Shown: piece by piece, positions 48,096-60,780 of the stretch
Numbering within the stretch: position 1 is the stretch's first letter
Layout of the letters: every line of letters starts with the position of its first letter
From: Temnothorax longispinosus
Lineage: Eukaryota; Arthropoda; Insecta; Hymenoptera; Formicidae
Assembly (NCBI RefSeq): GCF_030848805.1
Contig: NC_092367.1
Coordinates: 17,665,692-17,729,691, forward strand
Direction of reading: 5' to 3'
Length of the DNA: 64,000 bases
Notes under the pieces: model-generated
The model's database searches: none
Told to the model about the DNA's origin: nothing
Seen by the model: the letters and a program-made list of their open reading frames with translations, nothing else
Made by a program: the position numbers and the translations under genes

Positions 48096-51000
48096 GTAAG
48101 TTGATAATGGCCTTCTGTCGCGTCGTACCCGCGCCGATCCGCCGCCGCCGGCTCGGAGATGCGGAGCTGAGAGTCGCGCACGCTGTAGGGCCCGAGAAAC
48201 GTCACGCGTCACGGAGGCGCGTCGCTGCGGAGGGATACGCCGCCGACTTGTCTTTTTTTCTTTCCCCGTGGGGGTTAATCCCGTAATTTGAGTAATTTCC
48301 GCCCGCCGTCGGCGGTCGAAACGTGTCGGATCGGTCTGTCCCTCCGTCGCGCGCGCGCGCGCTCGCGACCGATCGCGAGTCACCGACGATCCGCGACGTC
48401 TCAAGCTTCTCTCCTTCTTTCTCTTTAACGCGTAATATTCCGAGCGTGTTTGTACGCCGCCGAGAAGCGGTACGCGATCGCCTTTGGAGGTTATACGCCG
48501 CGGCAGAGCGACGCGACGCGACGCGGCGCGCCACGCCGCGTGAGCGGTCGCACGCGACCGTGGAAGCTCCGAGTCGATATCTCGGGATGTTTTATCATGC
48601 TTCACGTTTTCCTCGGGCCGACGGTCTCGCCGTCGAAGATACGGTAATACTCCGATGAAGCGCGGCGGCGTCGGGGAAGCTCCGCCGTCGCGTCGCGCGC
48701 TGAAGAACCGCGAATAAATAAATAAAATGCTCGGTCGATTATTCTGCGGCCGAATATAGCAACCGATTCTCGCATCGCGATGTATTTTCCCCCCGCGAAG
48801 ATGAATGCTCCGTGTTCGGTTGAACCTTCGAACTTGCTTTCCTGGATCGTTTGCATGGCGAGGTGGCAGGGATACGCTGTACCTAATTCGTGGCGTAACG
48901 TATATTGTTTATTCGCAACGAGAGCTCGATATCTGCGGCGGCCGTTATCTCGCGGCGATAAGCGCTCCGAAAGTCCGAATGACGTGCATGACTAACTACG
49001 CACGGAAGAATACACGGAGAACCGTGGAGAAATATATTTCCTCGGGATCCCCGCGTTGGAGAATCGCAAATTTTTTTTTTTAGATTGTAATAATGCTCAG
49101 ATAATCTCAGGAGATGAAGTAGAATTGGGGGATCGCGTGATGCGACGCAGATGTATATTCCGACAAAATGATTAGATGGAGAGATATTTCCTTTCGACAA
49201 ATCCACACGTGATTTGTCTCCGTCGAGGAGACAAGCGTTTGTCTCTCGCTAATGATTTTACCATACGATGCGAACAGGCGTAACGAATCATTAGTCTCGG
49301 CGATTCGGTGCCAATTCTATTCGGTTTCCTAGAGGTTTTCCTCTCGCTTGGAAGCGTGACGCTATTCCCGGCACACTCGGACAGGACGTTCTACCGATAA
49401 ATTTGTATCAAACGCACACATTTTTACGAGCTTGACGTCCACAATCGGGTAACGATTTCGTAGAATCGATAGAAATGTTTTAAATCCGACGAAAAGTAGC
49501 ATTAATTTTTTGTCGAAAGAGTTTTGTTGATTTTGTACGATATAATTTTCAAACGAGCCATTGAAAATCGCGAAAGGTCGTGGCATTTTGTGCCTGAAAA
49601 TTTTACAAAGTATCGAATAAACACTTAAAACCCCGCTTTATATTTGTACGTATGTATTGTACGCCGGTTGATATTAGGACACGCGTCGACAGCTGAAAAT
49701 TCCCTGGGCAACAATTCTATTAATAGCTCGATCTGGAAGACATTTTTACCTCGCATGCAATCGCCGCAATGGCGAAACGACGTGCATTCTAGGCGATGTA
49801 ATCCGAATTCCGTTATCAACTATTTCAAGATATCAGTTATGTTCACGATAATTATGCCACATTAATATGAACGACCGCTGGACTCTAGACTCCGATCGAG
49901 TCGTGGCTCGCTCCTCGCTCGACCTCGTGTCGAATGTAAATTATTGCGCGTGAAAATTCAGCGATCGATGCCTGGACGATCGTACGAAATTCCTCGAGTT
50001 ATCGAGGACGGATAATTAGACGAATCTTTCGAAACTGACTAATTTTCAATTAATTCGGACTTGTTAGATATTCTTGTTAGATATTTGTAGATGACGTTTA
50101 ATTCTTTCTGATGCCGCACTTACATCAGTTTGACGATATCTTTCGCCGACCTTTTTCAACTATTCCATTTAAAATTCCACGATTGGATAAAATGAAGGAT
50201 CGCGGAGTGCAACGGGACGGGAGCAGGTCCGAGAGACACGAGCCTCTTGCTTGTAGGCAGGGGGAGAGGGAGGACGGGAAAAGGGGTGAGGTGAAGAGAC
50301 GGATAGTTTGGGCTAGGTCAAGCCGAGTTAGGTGGTCCCCGAGTGGCAATCGAGGGGATCAGGGTTCAGGGTGTAGCTCTGCCGTTTCATCCAATTTCTC
50401 GACGGCGAGGCCGGTGGCTGGAGGACGGGTTGGGCAGGCGGGCGGGTAGGCGATGGTTCGCCCGAACGGGGGTGGATTTCTCCCGGTCGTCCCTCCCGCC
50501 CTCCCTCCTTCCGCCGCTCGACACAATGGCACAACAAAGCGTTACCAGGGTAACTGGCCGGCGGAGCGGTTGCCATCACAAAACTTTCCAACTTGTGATT
50601 GCAAACATTAACGTCGCCACGGCCGGCACACGCGCGCTGCCGTGCGGATTCACACGCACGACACGCCGTTCTCACACGCCCGCGCCCGTTCGGCACGCGA
50701 GCGCGCGTGCCTGGGACACGCACTTTGTTGTTTCCACTAAGTGCCGGGTGGAAAACAACGACGGCGGCATCGGCGGCGTCGGCGGCTGCGGCGCCGCGCA
50801 CGGGAGGGAGAAGGGAGGACGTCGATGGTCGGTGCTTCTTTGTAAATCGTTATGGTTCAAGGTTTCTTTTTATTACCCGTTTTGTAGGTTGAATTTGTTT
50901 TCCCTCGCGGCGGGAGAAGGAAGTGTCAGACCTGATAGCAGGTGCGCGCGGTACAAAGCTAACGCCCTGTAGCTAACGTCAAATTTTTTCTACGTTAGAG

Positions 51001-51231
51001 CTTTTGTGCCGCGCGAGAGGGTATCTCGCGAGGGAGTAACGAGATACACCGGCGTGTATCGATACCACGGTTCGTCGGATTATATCGCTGCTATTCGAAA
51101 CATTCGTACGTGCCCGAACGCTCGTTTTAAGAACGCTCGAAGTAACGAGCATATAGAGATGTTATTTTTGCTTAACTCTATCTGTAACGTAAACGGAGAC
51201 GGGGGAAACCGAGTTAACCGCGATTAGCATT

Positions 51232-51464
51232 GACTAACGGCTGGGTAATTCGCTATACAGGACTAAGGTCGAAGTGACGTACAAATGCTTCGAAAGCATC
51301 CTCTTCATCTTTCTTTCAATGAAGGAAAGGAAAGAGAAGAAGAACGCTCCAAAGCATTTGTAGCGTCACGTTGACCGTAGCCCCAAAGGCAGGGTTGAAA
51401 AGGCGCTAACGTTCCTAACCTAAAAGGAGCAAAACCAAAAAGAAAAAAAAAGACTAACGGCTGG
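51232..51464 (+). mobile_element. Retroposon-like insertion with 13-base target duplication and A-rich tail
   Basis: The perfect direct repeat GACTAACGGCTGG occurs at 51232-51244 and 51452-51464. The 207 bases between end in an A-rich tail directly abutting the second copy, the hallmark of target-primed reverse transcription. The insert also has an internal inverted repeat (TACAAATGCTT region near 51280 against GCATTTGTAGCGTCACGTTG near 51353). I see no clear tRNA-type A and B boxes and no poly(A) signal, so its source (SINE or retroposed small RNA) is open. Confidence 0.7.
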
Positions 51465-54400
51465 AGCGTAAAGTCGAGTGTTGTTACTTCAAACACGTAG
51501 GTACGCCGATTCTACATAGGTCTTGAGAAAACGCGCGGCGCGAGTTACAGTTAGCCTTGATTATTTCGCAGTCTCCAACGCGCGGGTTGGTCTCACGATT
51601 TATGCAAAGGGATCGACCGCCGCCACCGCCACCGCCGCCGGTCAACCTTGATTACACTTTTATCACTTAAAACAGGTCCGGCACTTTCAGCGCGTAGCAG
51701 TCGGCGTAACACTGACATCGCGCGCGCGTAATAACACGTGTACGGCGGCGAATTGACCCAGTTGCGCGTAATTTTACAATCTAGCCTAGCAAGCTTGTGT
51801 TTTTATGTTAAACGGATCGTCGTAGGACGACGTCATTCGCGGCGTCGATTATTTCCCACGCGCGACGTAATCGATACGGGTGGGAGGAGGAGGAGGGAGT
51901 TGGGAGGAAGGGAGAGGCAGGATGATGGATGTATTCGTATTATTTGCAATCGCAATTTGCAATGGAGCACTCGTGTCGGCTGAAGCCTTTAGGCGCTGCG
52001 GTATTTCGGGTCCTCCAGTATCTCGACGGTTCAATGGATATTAAATTGAATTAAAAGGCTGGGAGAAGGTGTACCCTGCATTACGGTCGGATTATTTATT
52101 TAGCGGATATACCGTACACAAACGCGCGGGACCGCCCGCGCCGCTCCGCACCGCGCGCGCCGGCGGATTAAGAGACGAGGGAAGAAACGTCTCTCGGATA
52201 TTTTAGCTTTTCGCGCAAAAAAGGCGGAAATTAATGGTTTATTTTATTCGCTGCGAAAGACTCCGCGACTTCAATAAAACGACGAGAAGTTCTGCTATCT
52301 CGCGCGCGATGGATGGCGAAACTCTTAATTAGATATCGGCAAAATAGAACTTCCCGCTCGCGTAGGATCTCTCTCTCTCTTTCACGAGCGGAACGAGATA
52401 TTTTGTTTCCGTAACTAGCGAACTGTGTTTCGTCGAGCGATAAATTAACCATGTAATTCTCAACTCTCCCTCTCCTCTCCTTAGTTGATTACGTTCGATT
52501 TTCTTCTCTCTCTCTATCTCTCTTTTTCTTAAAATGAGAGAATTATTTTACTCGCTAATTGATTTAGTTTCGATGCGTCGCGGGACTTGTTATTCCGAAT
52601 AACTGTAGCGTATTTAGTAATACGTCTCTCCCTCCGATTCTTATTTACGATATCCGAGGTATTAGTGAGGCAATTACGGGAAATTAAAGTGGCGATAAAT
52701 GTGGTAAAGCCAAGCCCACGACAGATTATATTTTATTTTTTCACTCGCTCGTGTCCGCAAAGTCATAAATATCCGGCTTTTAATTGAATTTTCCACACGG
52801 TGACAATTTGCGAATGCGCTCTTCGTACACCGCGGTGGTAAAACGATACGTGTCATCGATTCGCACACTTTCGTCGCGTTCCAGTTAACCATCTGTTCCG
52901 AGGAAAACGGGCGGCTAAAGTAAAGTGAAATCGCTTTGTGCGAATGACACGGAGCTAAAATAGGATAGACTATGTAGTCAACCCGATAAGGTGTTAACCT
53001 CGACAGCTGTTCAAATTACTCGCTTTATACATTTCGCTATTCCGTTTCCTCTTTGTCTCATCTTTTTTTTTTTTAATTTATTCGACATCTTCGCTCTTCG
53101 AGTCTCTCCTGATAAATAAGCAAATGCCTCGTCAGATCTCCGCAGAGACTGCGCAACATCTGTGAAGCATTACTTTACGTTCATTTCTATCCTATTTACA
53201 ATTCCACTTATAAGAATATTAATCAGCGTGCATCTATTTACAATGACAGGCAAGAATTCATTAATAGCACGGATCGTGATTGCACATCTATTCGCTGCGC
53301 ACTATTTGCGTCAGCGCGCGGCGCGGCCAAGCGATATTACCTCCCTATTTAGCTATTCATGTACGAGTCATTGAAAGTCAGAGTGGTTCGAATAATTCAC
53401 ATAACAATGACGCGCATTAATTAACGGTGATCACTTTGTCTTTACTGTCAGAACTGTCATCCAAAGTCACTCAAAAATTATTTTCAAAAATACTCGCGCA
53501 GCAATAATTCGCGACACATTTACGTTTTAATAGAGATTTTTTTTGTTAATAAACTAATTTCGCGACGCGACGATGCTCGTAATTAGTTCCGCGACGACAC
53601 GCGGGAGGGTGGAATACGTCTCGAGAGGGATTGCCCAAGAGGATTGCGACAACGCCGACATTCCTCGTTGCGTCCCTCTACTGCGGAGTTTCCCTTTTTG
53701 AATTTCGCCTCCTCTCACGTTCCTCTGCCTTCTCCTCCTTCTACTTAGCAGTCGTCCCGCCGACTCGTAGTCCTTGGGGCTCCGCATGCACTTTTACGAC
53801 GGATGGAATGCAGCGGTTGTGCCGCCGTTGCCGCCGGTGTTGATCTATCTAGGTCCTCCTCGCGAGCGCGGCGAATCATTAAACATACACGCATACGCAC
53901 ACCGAGCGTGACACACGCGCCACGCGTGTGCGTATAAGTTCTTCGTCGCTTTTTCTCCTTCTTCCTCGCGATGCCGCCTGCCGCCGTTCTTATGGAATTC
54001 GCGAGGTTACGAGATTATTCGCCCTGTTAATTCTTGCCTCTCGCAAGTTGCGACGTCGAATGGAATTTTTATCGACGTAGGGAGCACCACGCCACGCCGT
54101 TTTAATTGCGTCGCGTTTCCACTTTCAATCGCGATGTTTTCAAACGCCGTACGGCAGTCTGCGTCCTCAATCTATGCCAATGCACGTCGCAGTCGTTCAT
54201 ATACCTGCTCACATTTTTACGAGTTTTATCTGTCGACGCGAAAGTCTTCGCGGGGCCTCTCATAAATGTTTAACAAAGTCGTTGTTGAATAAGCTACTGA
54301 TTTTGTATCTCATTAATCATGACGTAAGTATGTACAAGCGAGGTATGAGTCAAGTGCGAATTGAAAAGGATTAGTTTGATGTATTGGCAGATGTTTTACA

Positions 54401-57400
54401 AGCGTGGATAATACGAGAGCGTATAGACAATATTGATAGCATACCGTGATTGCCGTGTTGCTTTGAAACAAAAATCGCCGTCATGTAGGGATTAGCTGAG
54501 GGGATTTGAAGCGGCGTGTGCGATTCGCGCGTGTGTCCGTCCGTCCGGATTAATACGCCCATGTGGGAGCGCGCTATTAAATCTGATCGTCGCCTCGCCG
54601 GCAAAAGAGATTTACGATCCGACGTAATAACTGCAACGTCCAAGGTGCGCTTGGTGCACCGCGAAAAAATTGGTATCGATTCACAGCTAACGTAATTGGC
54701 AATCGGGTCCGTTACCGCTACCGCGAGTGCGTAAATGTTATTCATTATCCTTATTTGCCTCATTATCGCCCCGTTATTTCTCCATTTCCCATCGTCGTAA
54801 AAACGCGCGTAAAGAGAGGGGGCACGTTTGTGAGAAACCGGCATGCGAGATGTATATCGTTTTAAAGCGCTCACCGATTACGTAAGCAGTTAACCATTCG
54901 GGCAGGTAAGAGAACTCGAGACTCAGGAATCTCGAGGAAGATCGAGCATCAACGCCTAAGCGCGCGCGCGCTCTCTCTCTCGTCTCTCTTGTAACCGAAC
55001 GTCGAGCCCCGCAACTCTCGCGTCGTCGGTTTACGTAACGAGTTCACGGTGGGCATACTACGCGGGTCGAATCGCCTGCATGCCAGGTGCTGTTGCTCAA
55101 GGTATCTTCTGGGAACTGCCTGTCAGACGAGCCACGTGCAAATCGCGGTTAATGGGTGGTGCGATCGTAAAAAGTCGACGAGTGTCTTTTAGGCTTAATT
55201 TGAATTGATAGGCCAATTTGCCACGTCAAACGTGACGTCGGTCTACGGAAGCAGTTTTATAAGGCATGCCTCGTCAGAAGTACGTGTCACTTTAGTCAAA
55301 TAAAAAATTTTTTTCCTCTGTTAATTGTTTAATGCCGATGAAGTTGAATCCCGGATCGATAACGTTTAGTACACGCGCTGTAGTATTGGAAGCATGTTTC
55401 TTCGCAGGTTGTCAGGAGAGAATTTGTCGCTTCTATTGTCATTCCGATACACTTTAATTAAACGCTTCCGGTACTGGCGAACGTCTGACCACGTTGCGTT
55501 TGAGGCTGATGAATGGAAATGTTTGGCCTTGGATAATTCGTGCAAATATATTCTCGGCTATAATTGCTTTTACGCATTATTAATTAATCAAAGTGATTTA
55601 AACGTAATCGAGATGACAATTAAGCGAGCGTGACACGGCTGTAATTTTTAATTGTACAGTTTTAATTGCACAACGGTTATTAAAAAGATGAATCGTTAAA
55701 AGAGTTAATCTAATAACTATATTAATCAAGAAAAGTAAAAGTTACTCTTGTTTTACGTGGAATTGATTTATCGATAAATCTGAAGCTCCCGGGAATATTT
55801 TTCGGCTTTTTGTGCCTCGAATTCCACACGTGGGCGTTCAGTGTCACGGGCTTGTGATCACGATGCAAATGCGTCCGATGCGAAAGCCTGATCTGACATG
55901 TTACACGACCTTGAACTTGACACTGGGTGACCCGTTTGGGAACGCATCCTCCTCTCGCTTTTTGCACGTATGAAACTTTTGCTTTCACCTCTTCTTGCAC
56001 CGGATTTTCGTTCACGTCATTCTTAATGCACGCGATGCGAGCCGAAGGAAAGGAGAGCGACGGTCCGCCGCAACATCTTTTGACGCGGCTGTATACCGAT
56101 TGCGATAAACGAGAATAATATTTCTTCGCAGCGCGACAAACGTACATTAGCATGATACTTTCTTCATAAATTTAATAATAGAATCGTAGGGCACATTTCT
56201 CCAATTTGCGTTAGAACGCCAGCCAAAAGCTGATAATATAACGCGGCTGTGATATACCTTCACTGACTTAATATCAATGGATAGTATTCAATTCACAAGT
56301 TAGCGTAGCAGCTGCGGCAGCAAGCGGTGCCAGAGGATTTCTCGGAGTACGACTTTCATTGTTCCGCGTGCGATCTTGGCACGGAAACCAAAAGCAATGC
56401 CGCGATAGGCGTGTCCAAAGTGGTCCAAATTCTTAGGATTGTACAAGACGCTCGAGCGCCGTTCATATCTTCATCGGTGCGCCGCGAAATTTTGTATAAA
56501 TTCCCGAACACATGCGCGTCTTTTTCTTTCTTAATTCCTTCATGAATACCGACTTACGTAGTTTCGTTTCGACGATAATCAGAGCTTGTTTCCTAAATGT
56601 AGTTCGCGTGATCGCGTGTTATGTTACTCCAAAGGAGTAATTAAATGGTCAACTCCCGTAACTATATCTGATCAGGATTTGTCTCTGCTTTTAGATAAGC
56701 TGGATCGCTAGTATTAGTGAAATAGCACTATGGAGTAGCACCATCGTGTCGTAATATTCTGGAAAAAAAACTTTCCCTCTAAACGGCGTTCATTAAACAC
56801 TTTTTATTTCAAAGTTATCTCTCTTGAATGTAAATTATTTTATCTCGCAGCGCGGGACAAGCACAGATAAGAAGTTATATAGTGAAACTGGCGCTTCTTT
56901 CGTGACACTTTGTTAAAATAAAGTTACGACAGATATTGTAAATAATTATTATCAATAATTTTTATTAATTATAATTATACATTATTTTCTAGTTAAACAA
57001 TATTTTAATTCAATAATGTTTTTTATTCACGAAGTTTAAATTTGAAACGTCAACGAAGCGTTAACATAGCCAGACGGTACTATCTTGTCATGTCACATAG
57101 AATTACATAACTGCAGAGTGAGTACATACATACAACCGGTATGGGAATATATAACAGGCGCTAGAGTGTCCTCGATAGCGCGGTTCCACAATTTCTATCG
57201 AAATGCCAAAGTTAATCGATGGGAATGAGATTGCGAGAGTACACACACGCATATATGAGGACGCTTCGTATCCTCCAGTTATTTTAGTGCTGTTTGCCCT
57301 TTTGCCAACTTTACACGTCTTTAAATATAGCGTCTCGATTACCATGTTCTCTCTCTCTCTGTAATGTTCTTTGTAATGTTCACGATTCGGCCGATAGTCG

Positions 57401-58000
57401 TGTATACGCTCCGTGCGCATGGATTTAACAACGAACGGGATTCAACAACCGCACTCGTGAGAACAAAAGGCGAATGCCGTAATTGGGAAACATGCCGAAG
57501 GATGATCCCGCTGTATTCATTGTACTTCTTACTTCGGATAGAGAAAGGCGAAGTTAGACGGGCTTTAGTTATACGAGACGAGAGATTATATATTGACGGA
57601 CAAGCACGAATTGTAAAGAATTATGTAACTCAAGTTGAGAAACTCCTTATCTACGATGTCTGTAAATTAAATTGTAAAGTCCCGAGAGGGCGATTAGTCC
57701 CGAATTAAAAATGAATCGAATTACGGGAGGAGCGAATCGAAGTGGAATTCTTCGCTGGGAATGGATCCACTCGGCGAAGGGTTAAATTCCCCAGCCCCTC
57801 TTTTCGTAGCTTGATCGCACTTGAATAGTCCGGTAGGATATCAGAAGAGAAAAGTATTCTGACTTCTTGCAATGATTCTTCTTCTTTTTCCCATCATCTC
57901 TCTTTTCTTCTTCTCGTTTCCTCTCGTTTTTCTCCTTTCCTTGTTATCGATCCGAGTCTACGAATCTGCGAGAGAAAAAGATGTGTCCCATGCATATATT

Positions 58001-58222
58001 TTAACCCTTAAGTGCGCAGCTTTGCATATATGCAAAGTGACTTTTTGATGCTCCGCGTGTACTCCCTCTTATGAAATGAAATTCGAACTGAAAACGCACA
58101 GCTTTGCACATCTGTAAAGGGCCTCTAGTCTTTCTTTTCTTTCTGGATGGGAAGGCCCAGAAGATTATTATTTATTTAAAAAATACTCAAAATGCTACGA
58201 AAAATTATTTTTATGGGGTTAA
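58001..58222. mobile_element. Possible piggyBac-type MITE remnant
   Basis: The left edge reads TTAACCC and the right edge GGGGTTAA, so TTAA followed by CCC occurs in inverted orientation 222 bases apart, as for piggyBac-like elements with TTAA target sites. Inside, a perfect 18-base palindrome (58020-58037) and a partial second copy of its flank (GCACAGCTTTGCACAT near 58100) are present. The inverted ends match for only about seven bases, so this is weak. Confidence 0.25.
58020..58037. repeat. Perfect 18-base palindrome
   Basis: CTTTGCATATATGCAAAG is identical on both strands. It contains ATGCAAA in both orientations, an octamer-like (POU/homeodomain) half-site, and could be a binding site or part of the surrounding element. 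Confidence 0.9.
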
Positions 58223-60743
58223 TCTAACACTTTACTAATTTTTGCAATGTCCATTCTTATGTCCACTCTTATGATGGGAAATTATATTTTTTAATGTTCC
58301 TGATTTATGTACAAACAGTTCTGATTTATGTACAAAAGCACAGATAATCCTCGATTATTTGCCATAATTTCTGTTTTTAATAGCATAGGTATTCGTATAT
58401 ATTTTAGATATTTACGTGAGGCCGCGGATCATAAATCGCTTTTGGTTTATTGAGCGATAAAATAAAAAATTCGATTTAATTTAATCGCAGTGTAATATTC
58501 GCGGTTTAGCAGCAGCGAGATCTCAGGACGAAGATAGCGACGAGGGTCGAGGGACGAAATCGCACGCGTCGGTTCCGCATTGCGGTCCACCGTTTACGCG
58601 CGATCTTCCATTGGGTCCGCTCGTCTTCGTTCTTCTTATTGCGTGCTTCGCTAAGACTTTCACGAGCCTTTGACGAGTATTCCCCTTCTCGAAGGGGCTC
58701 GAGCGGGAATAGTTCGCGGTGGAAGATAGAGCCGTTCGTGAATTATTAAGGGTGACGTGTGCGACTCGCTGCCAGCAACGTGGGGAAGCATCGTCACGGT
58801 CATGTGCCGGGGATCCGCAACGTTCAATGTTACATCCAATTGTCAGTTCCGCGACGGACAAATAGAATTTAAAATTTTTTTATGTACTCACTTCCATGCA
58901 AGTTAGCGCTTTGTAAAGGACGAGGAAAACTATTTTTAAATCTGTAGAAAGAAAAATCATCTTTCTCTCAGCGTGCTCGTCTCTCTTTGTAGAACCTTGA
59001 AAAATGGAATAATTCGACACTACACGATTGATAAGATATTAAATTAAACGATTAGTAAAATATTATTTTGTATATATATTATTTTGTTCGAAATACTTCT
59101 GATTCGGGTGACATCAACGCACGGGTATATCTTGCGCTTGCGTCGCGCATCGACGAGCAGTTTTATATAGGAGCAGTTTTAAAGGATACGGGTATATCGT
59201 TCGACACTGTTGGGCGAGTCATACGGTTTCAGGCCATCCTCCACTTATATCGTCTCTAATTGCGACGCTCATTAACACACATACTAATAATCGCACGTCC
59301 TCGTTAAAATTTTTTACAACAGCAGTGGCGTGCTGAACTAATTTCTATAGCTGAGAAAAACTACCAAAGATATAGAAATGCTGTAATATATATGGAAAAA
59401 TCTGATTTTTATTACCGGCTTTGCCATTATTGGCTCAAATGGGTCGGGGATGCGTAAACAATGGTAACGTTTTGAATTTTACGGTTGAACCGAAGAAGCT
59501 TAACAAATTCATTTACGATCTAATGAGTACATCACGAGTACATCGCCCCACTAAGCTCGCCTTCGCCTCCCACGCGATGCGTCCAGCTCGATGCGTCCAG
59601 CTAATTACATTACATCGGCCGCCTACGCGAACCTTGCGTTTGCGAGACGAAACTACAGTGCGGCGCGACGGCTAGTAATTAGGAGTTCCATTTGAAACAA
59701 AAGTTCCCTCCGATCGCGGGAATACCCTGAAAACAAGACGGTTAATAATTTACATTCGTCGGAATCGGGCGTTTTTCATTGCCCCCGTCGATCGATCGTC
59801 GTACGCCCGCTGCGCTTGATGTAACACTAAATTACATTGTATCCTTCCTACACGTAACGCGTCGTCCTCCACCTGCGCGTTTAATTTATGATGTGCAACA
59901 GCGAGATCACGTGATTTGCAACCGTGTCCGTGTCGCGGCGTGGGAAACGCGTTTCCGTCGAGTAGATCGACTTTTTAGCGGATCGCCTTTTTTTTTCTAC
60001 GCCGTCTACATCGACGTCGGCGTCGACGCAACAGCGCAGCGGTGGCGTACTCACGATTACCTGAAAATATTCTCTCATAAATTTTCAAGCGGCCTGAATC
60101 CTTGCTCGGGTCGAGTGTGTCGCTCGCGCGAGCCACGTCCTTTGGCAGTAAGTAAATTACTTTGACGGTAAGACTCGCGGCGGCGTTGCAATAGGTAGCG
60201 GATGAAAACTTGCCACGCGCTAAAACGACCCAACGACGCAGTAATCCCGCATTAAACGTTGCGCATTTCGCTTGGACGAGAGAGACGCATTAATTTCTTT
60301 GAAAAAGAAATAAAGTGAACGACACACGAGGCGGCGAGCCGTGTCTCTAAATCGTGACCGGCATACACGTAATAACGTATAATTGTCTGCTCTTATCCTA
60401 CGGTATTATTTTCTCGCGTATATACGACAATTACATAATTTCACGCATCTGTTGTGTCGTGCCTCGTTGAACATTTACACCCGCTATATGTTTCCATGAC
60501 GACCGATGAGAAATATTCTAATGCAAAAGTCTAGTTGATAAATACGAAAAACGTAAAGCGAAATTTACTGTTTCGCCGTAAAAGGAGAGACACTTAGGAT
60601 GATTCAAAATGATTATCTGTCGTCTCTAATATTTTTCCCCCTCGCAGATTTTTGCGCCTCGTGGTGCGCTCGACTCGGCGAGGAGGATTTCGTGCTGCGT
60701 GACACGAACTTAAAGCCGCGGATATGGATGCAAGAGAACGGTA

Positions 60744-60780
60744 GAGGAGGAGGAGGAGGAGGAGGAGGAGGAGGGGGAGG
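60744..60780. repeat. (GGA)n microsatellite
   Basis: About ten GGA units are followed by a G-rich extension. The glycine and proline runs in the overlapping open frames are translations of this repeat and not evidence of a protein. Confidence 0.95.

Noticed and set aside
50343..50972. Open frame of 209 codons on the plus strand
   Set aside because: It lies in very GC-rich sequence with equally long frames on the other strand (50328-50801), is rich in Arg and Gly, contains microsatellite-like GGC runs, and shows no domain.
53383..53400. GGTTCGAATA resembling a tRNA B box
   Set aside because: No A box, acceptor stem or cloverleaf could be formed around it.
54371..54874. Minus-strand frame of 167 codons
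   Set aside because: No signal peptide, domain or compatible neighbouring exon was found; codon choice is not distinctive.
55722..56153. Minus-strand frame of 143 codons with several cysteines
   Set aside because: It was considered as a secreted or zinc-binding protein, but cysteine spacing is irregular, there is no signal peptide, and no exon partners were found.
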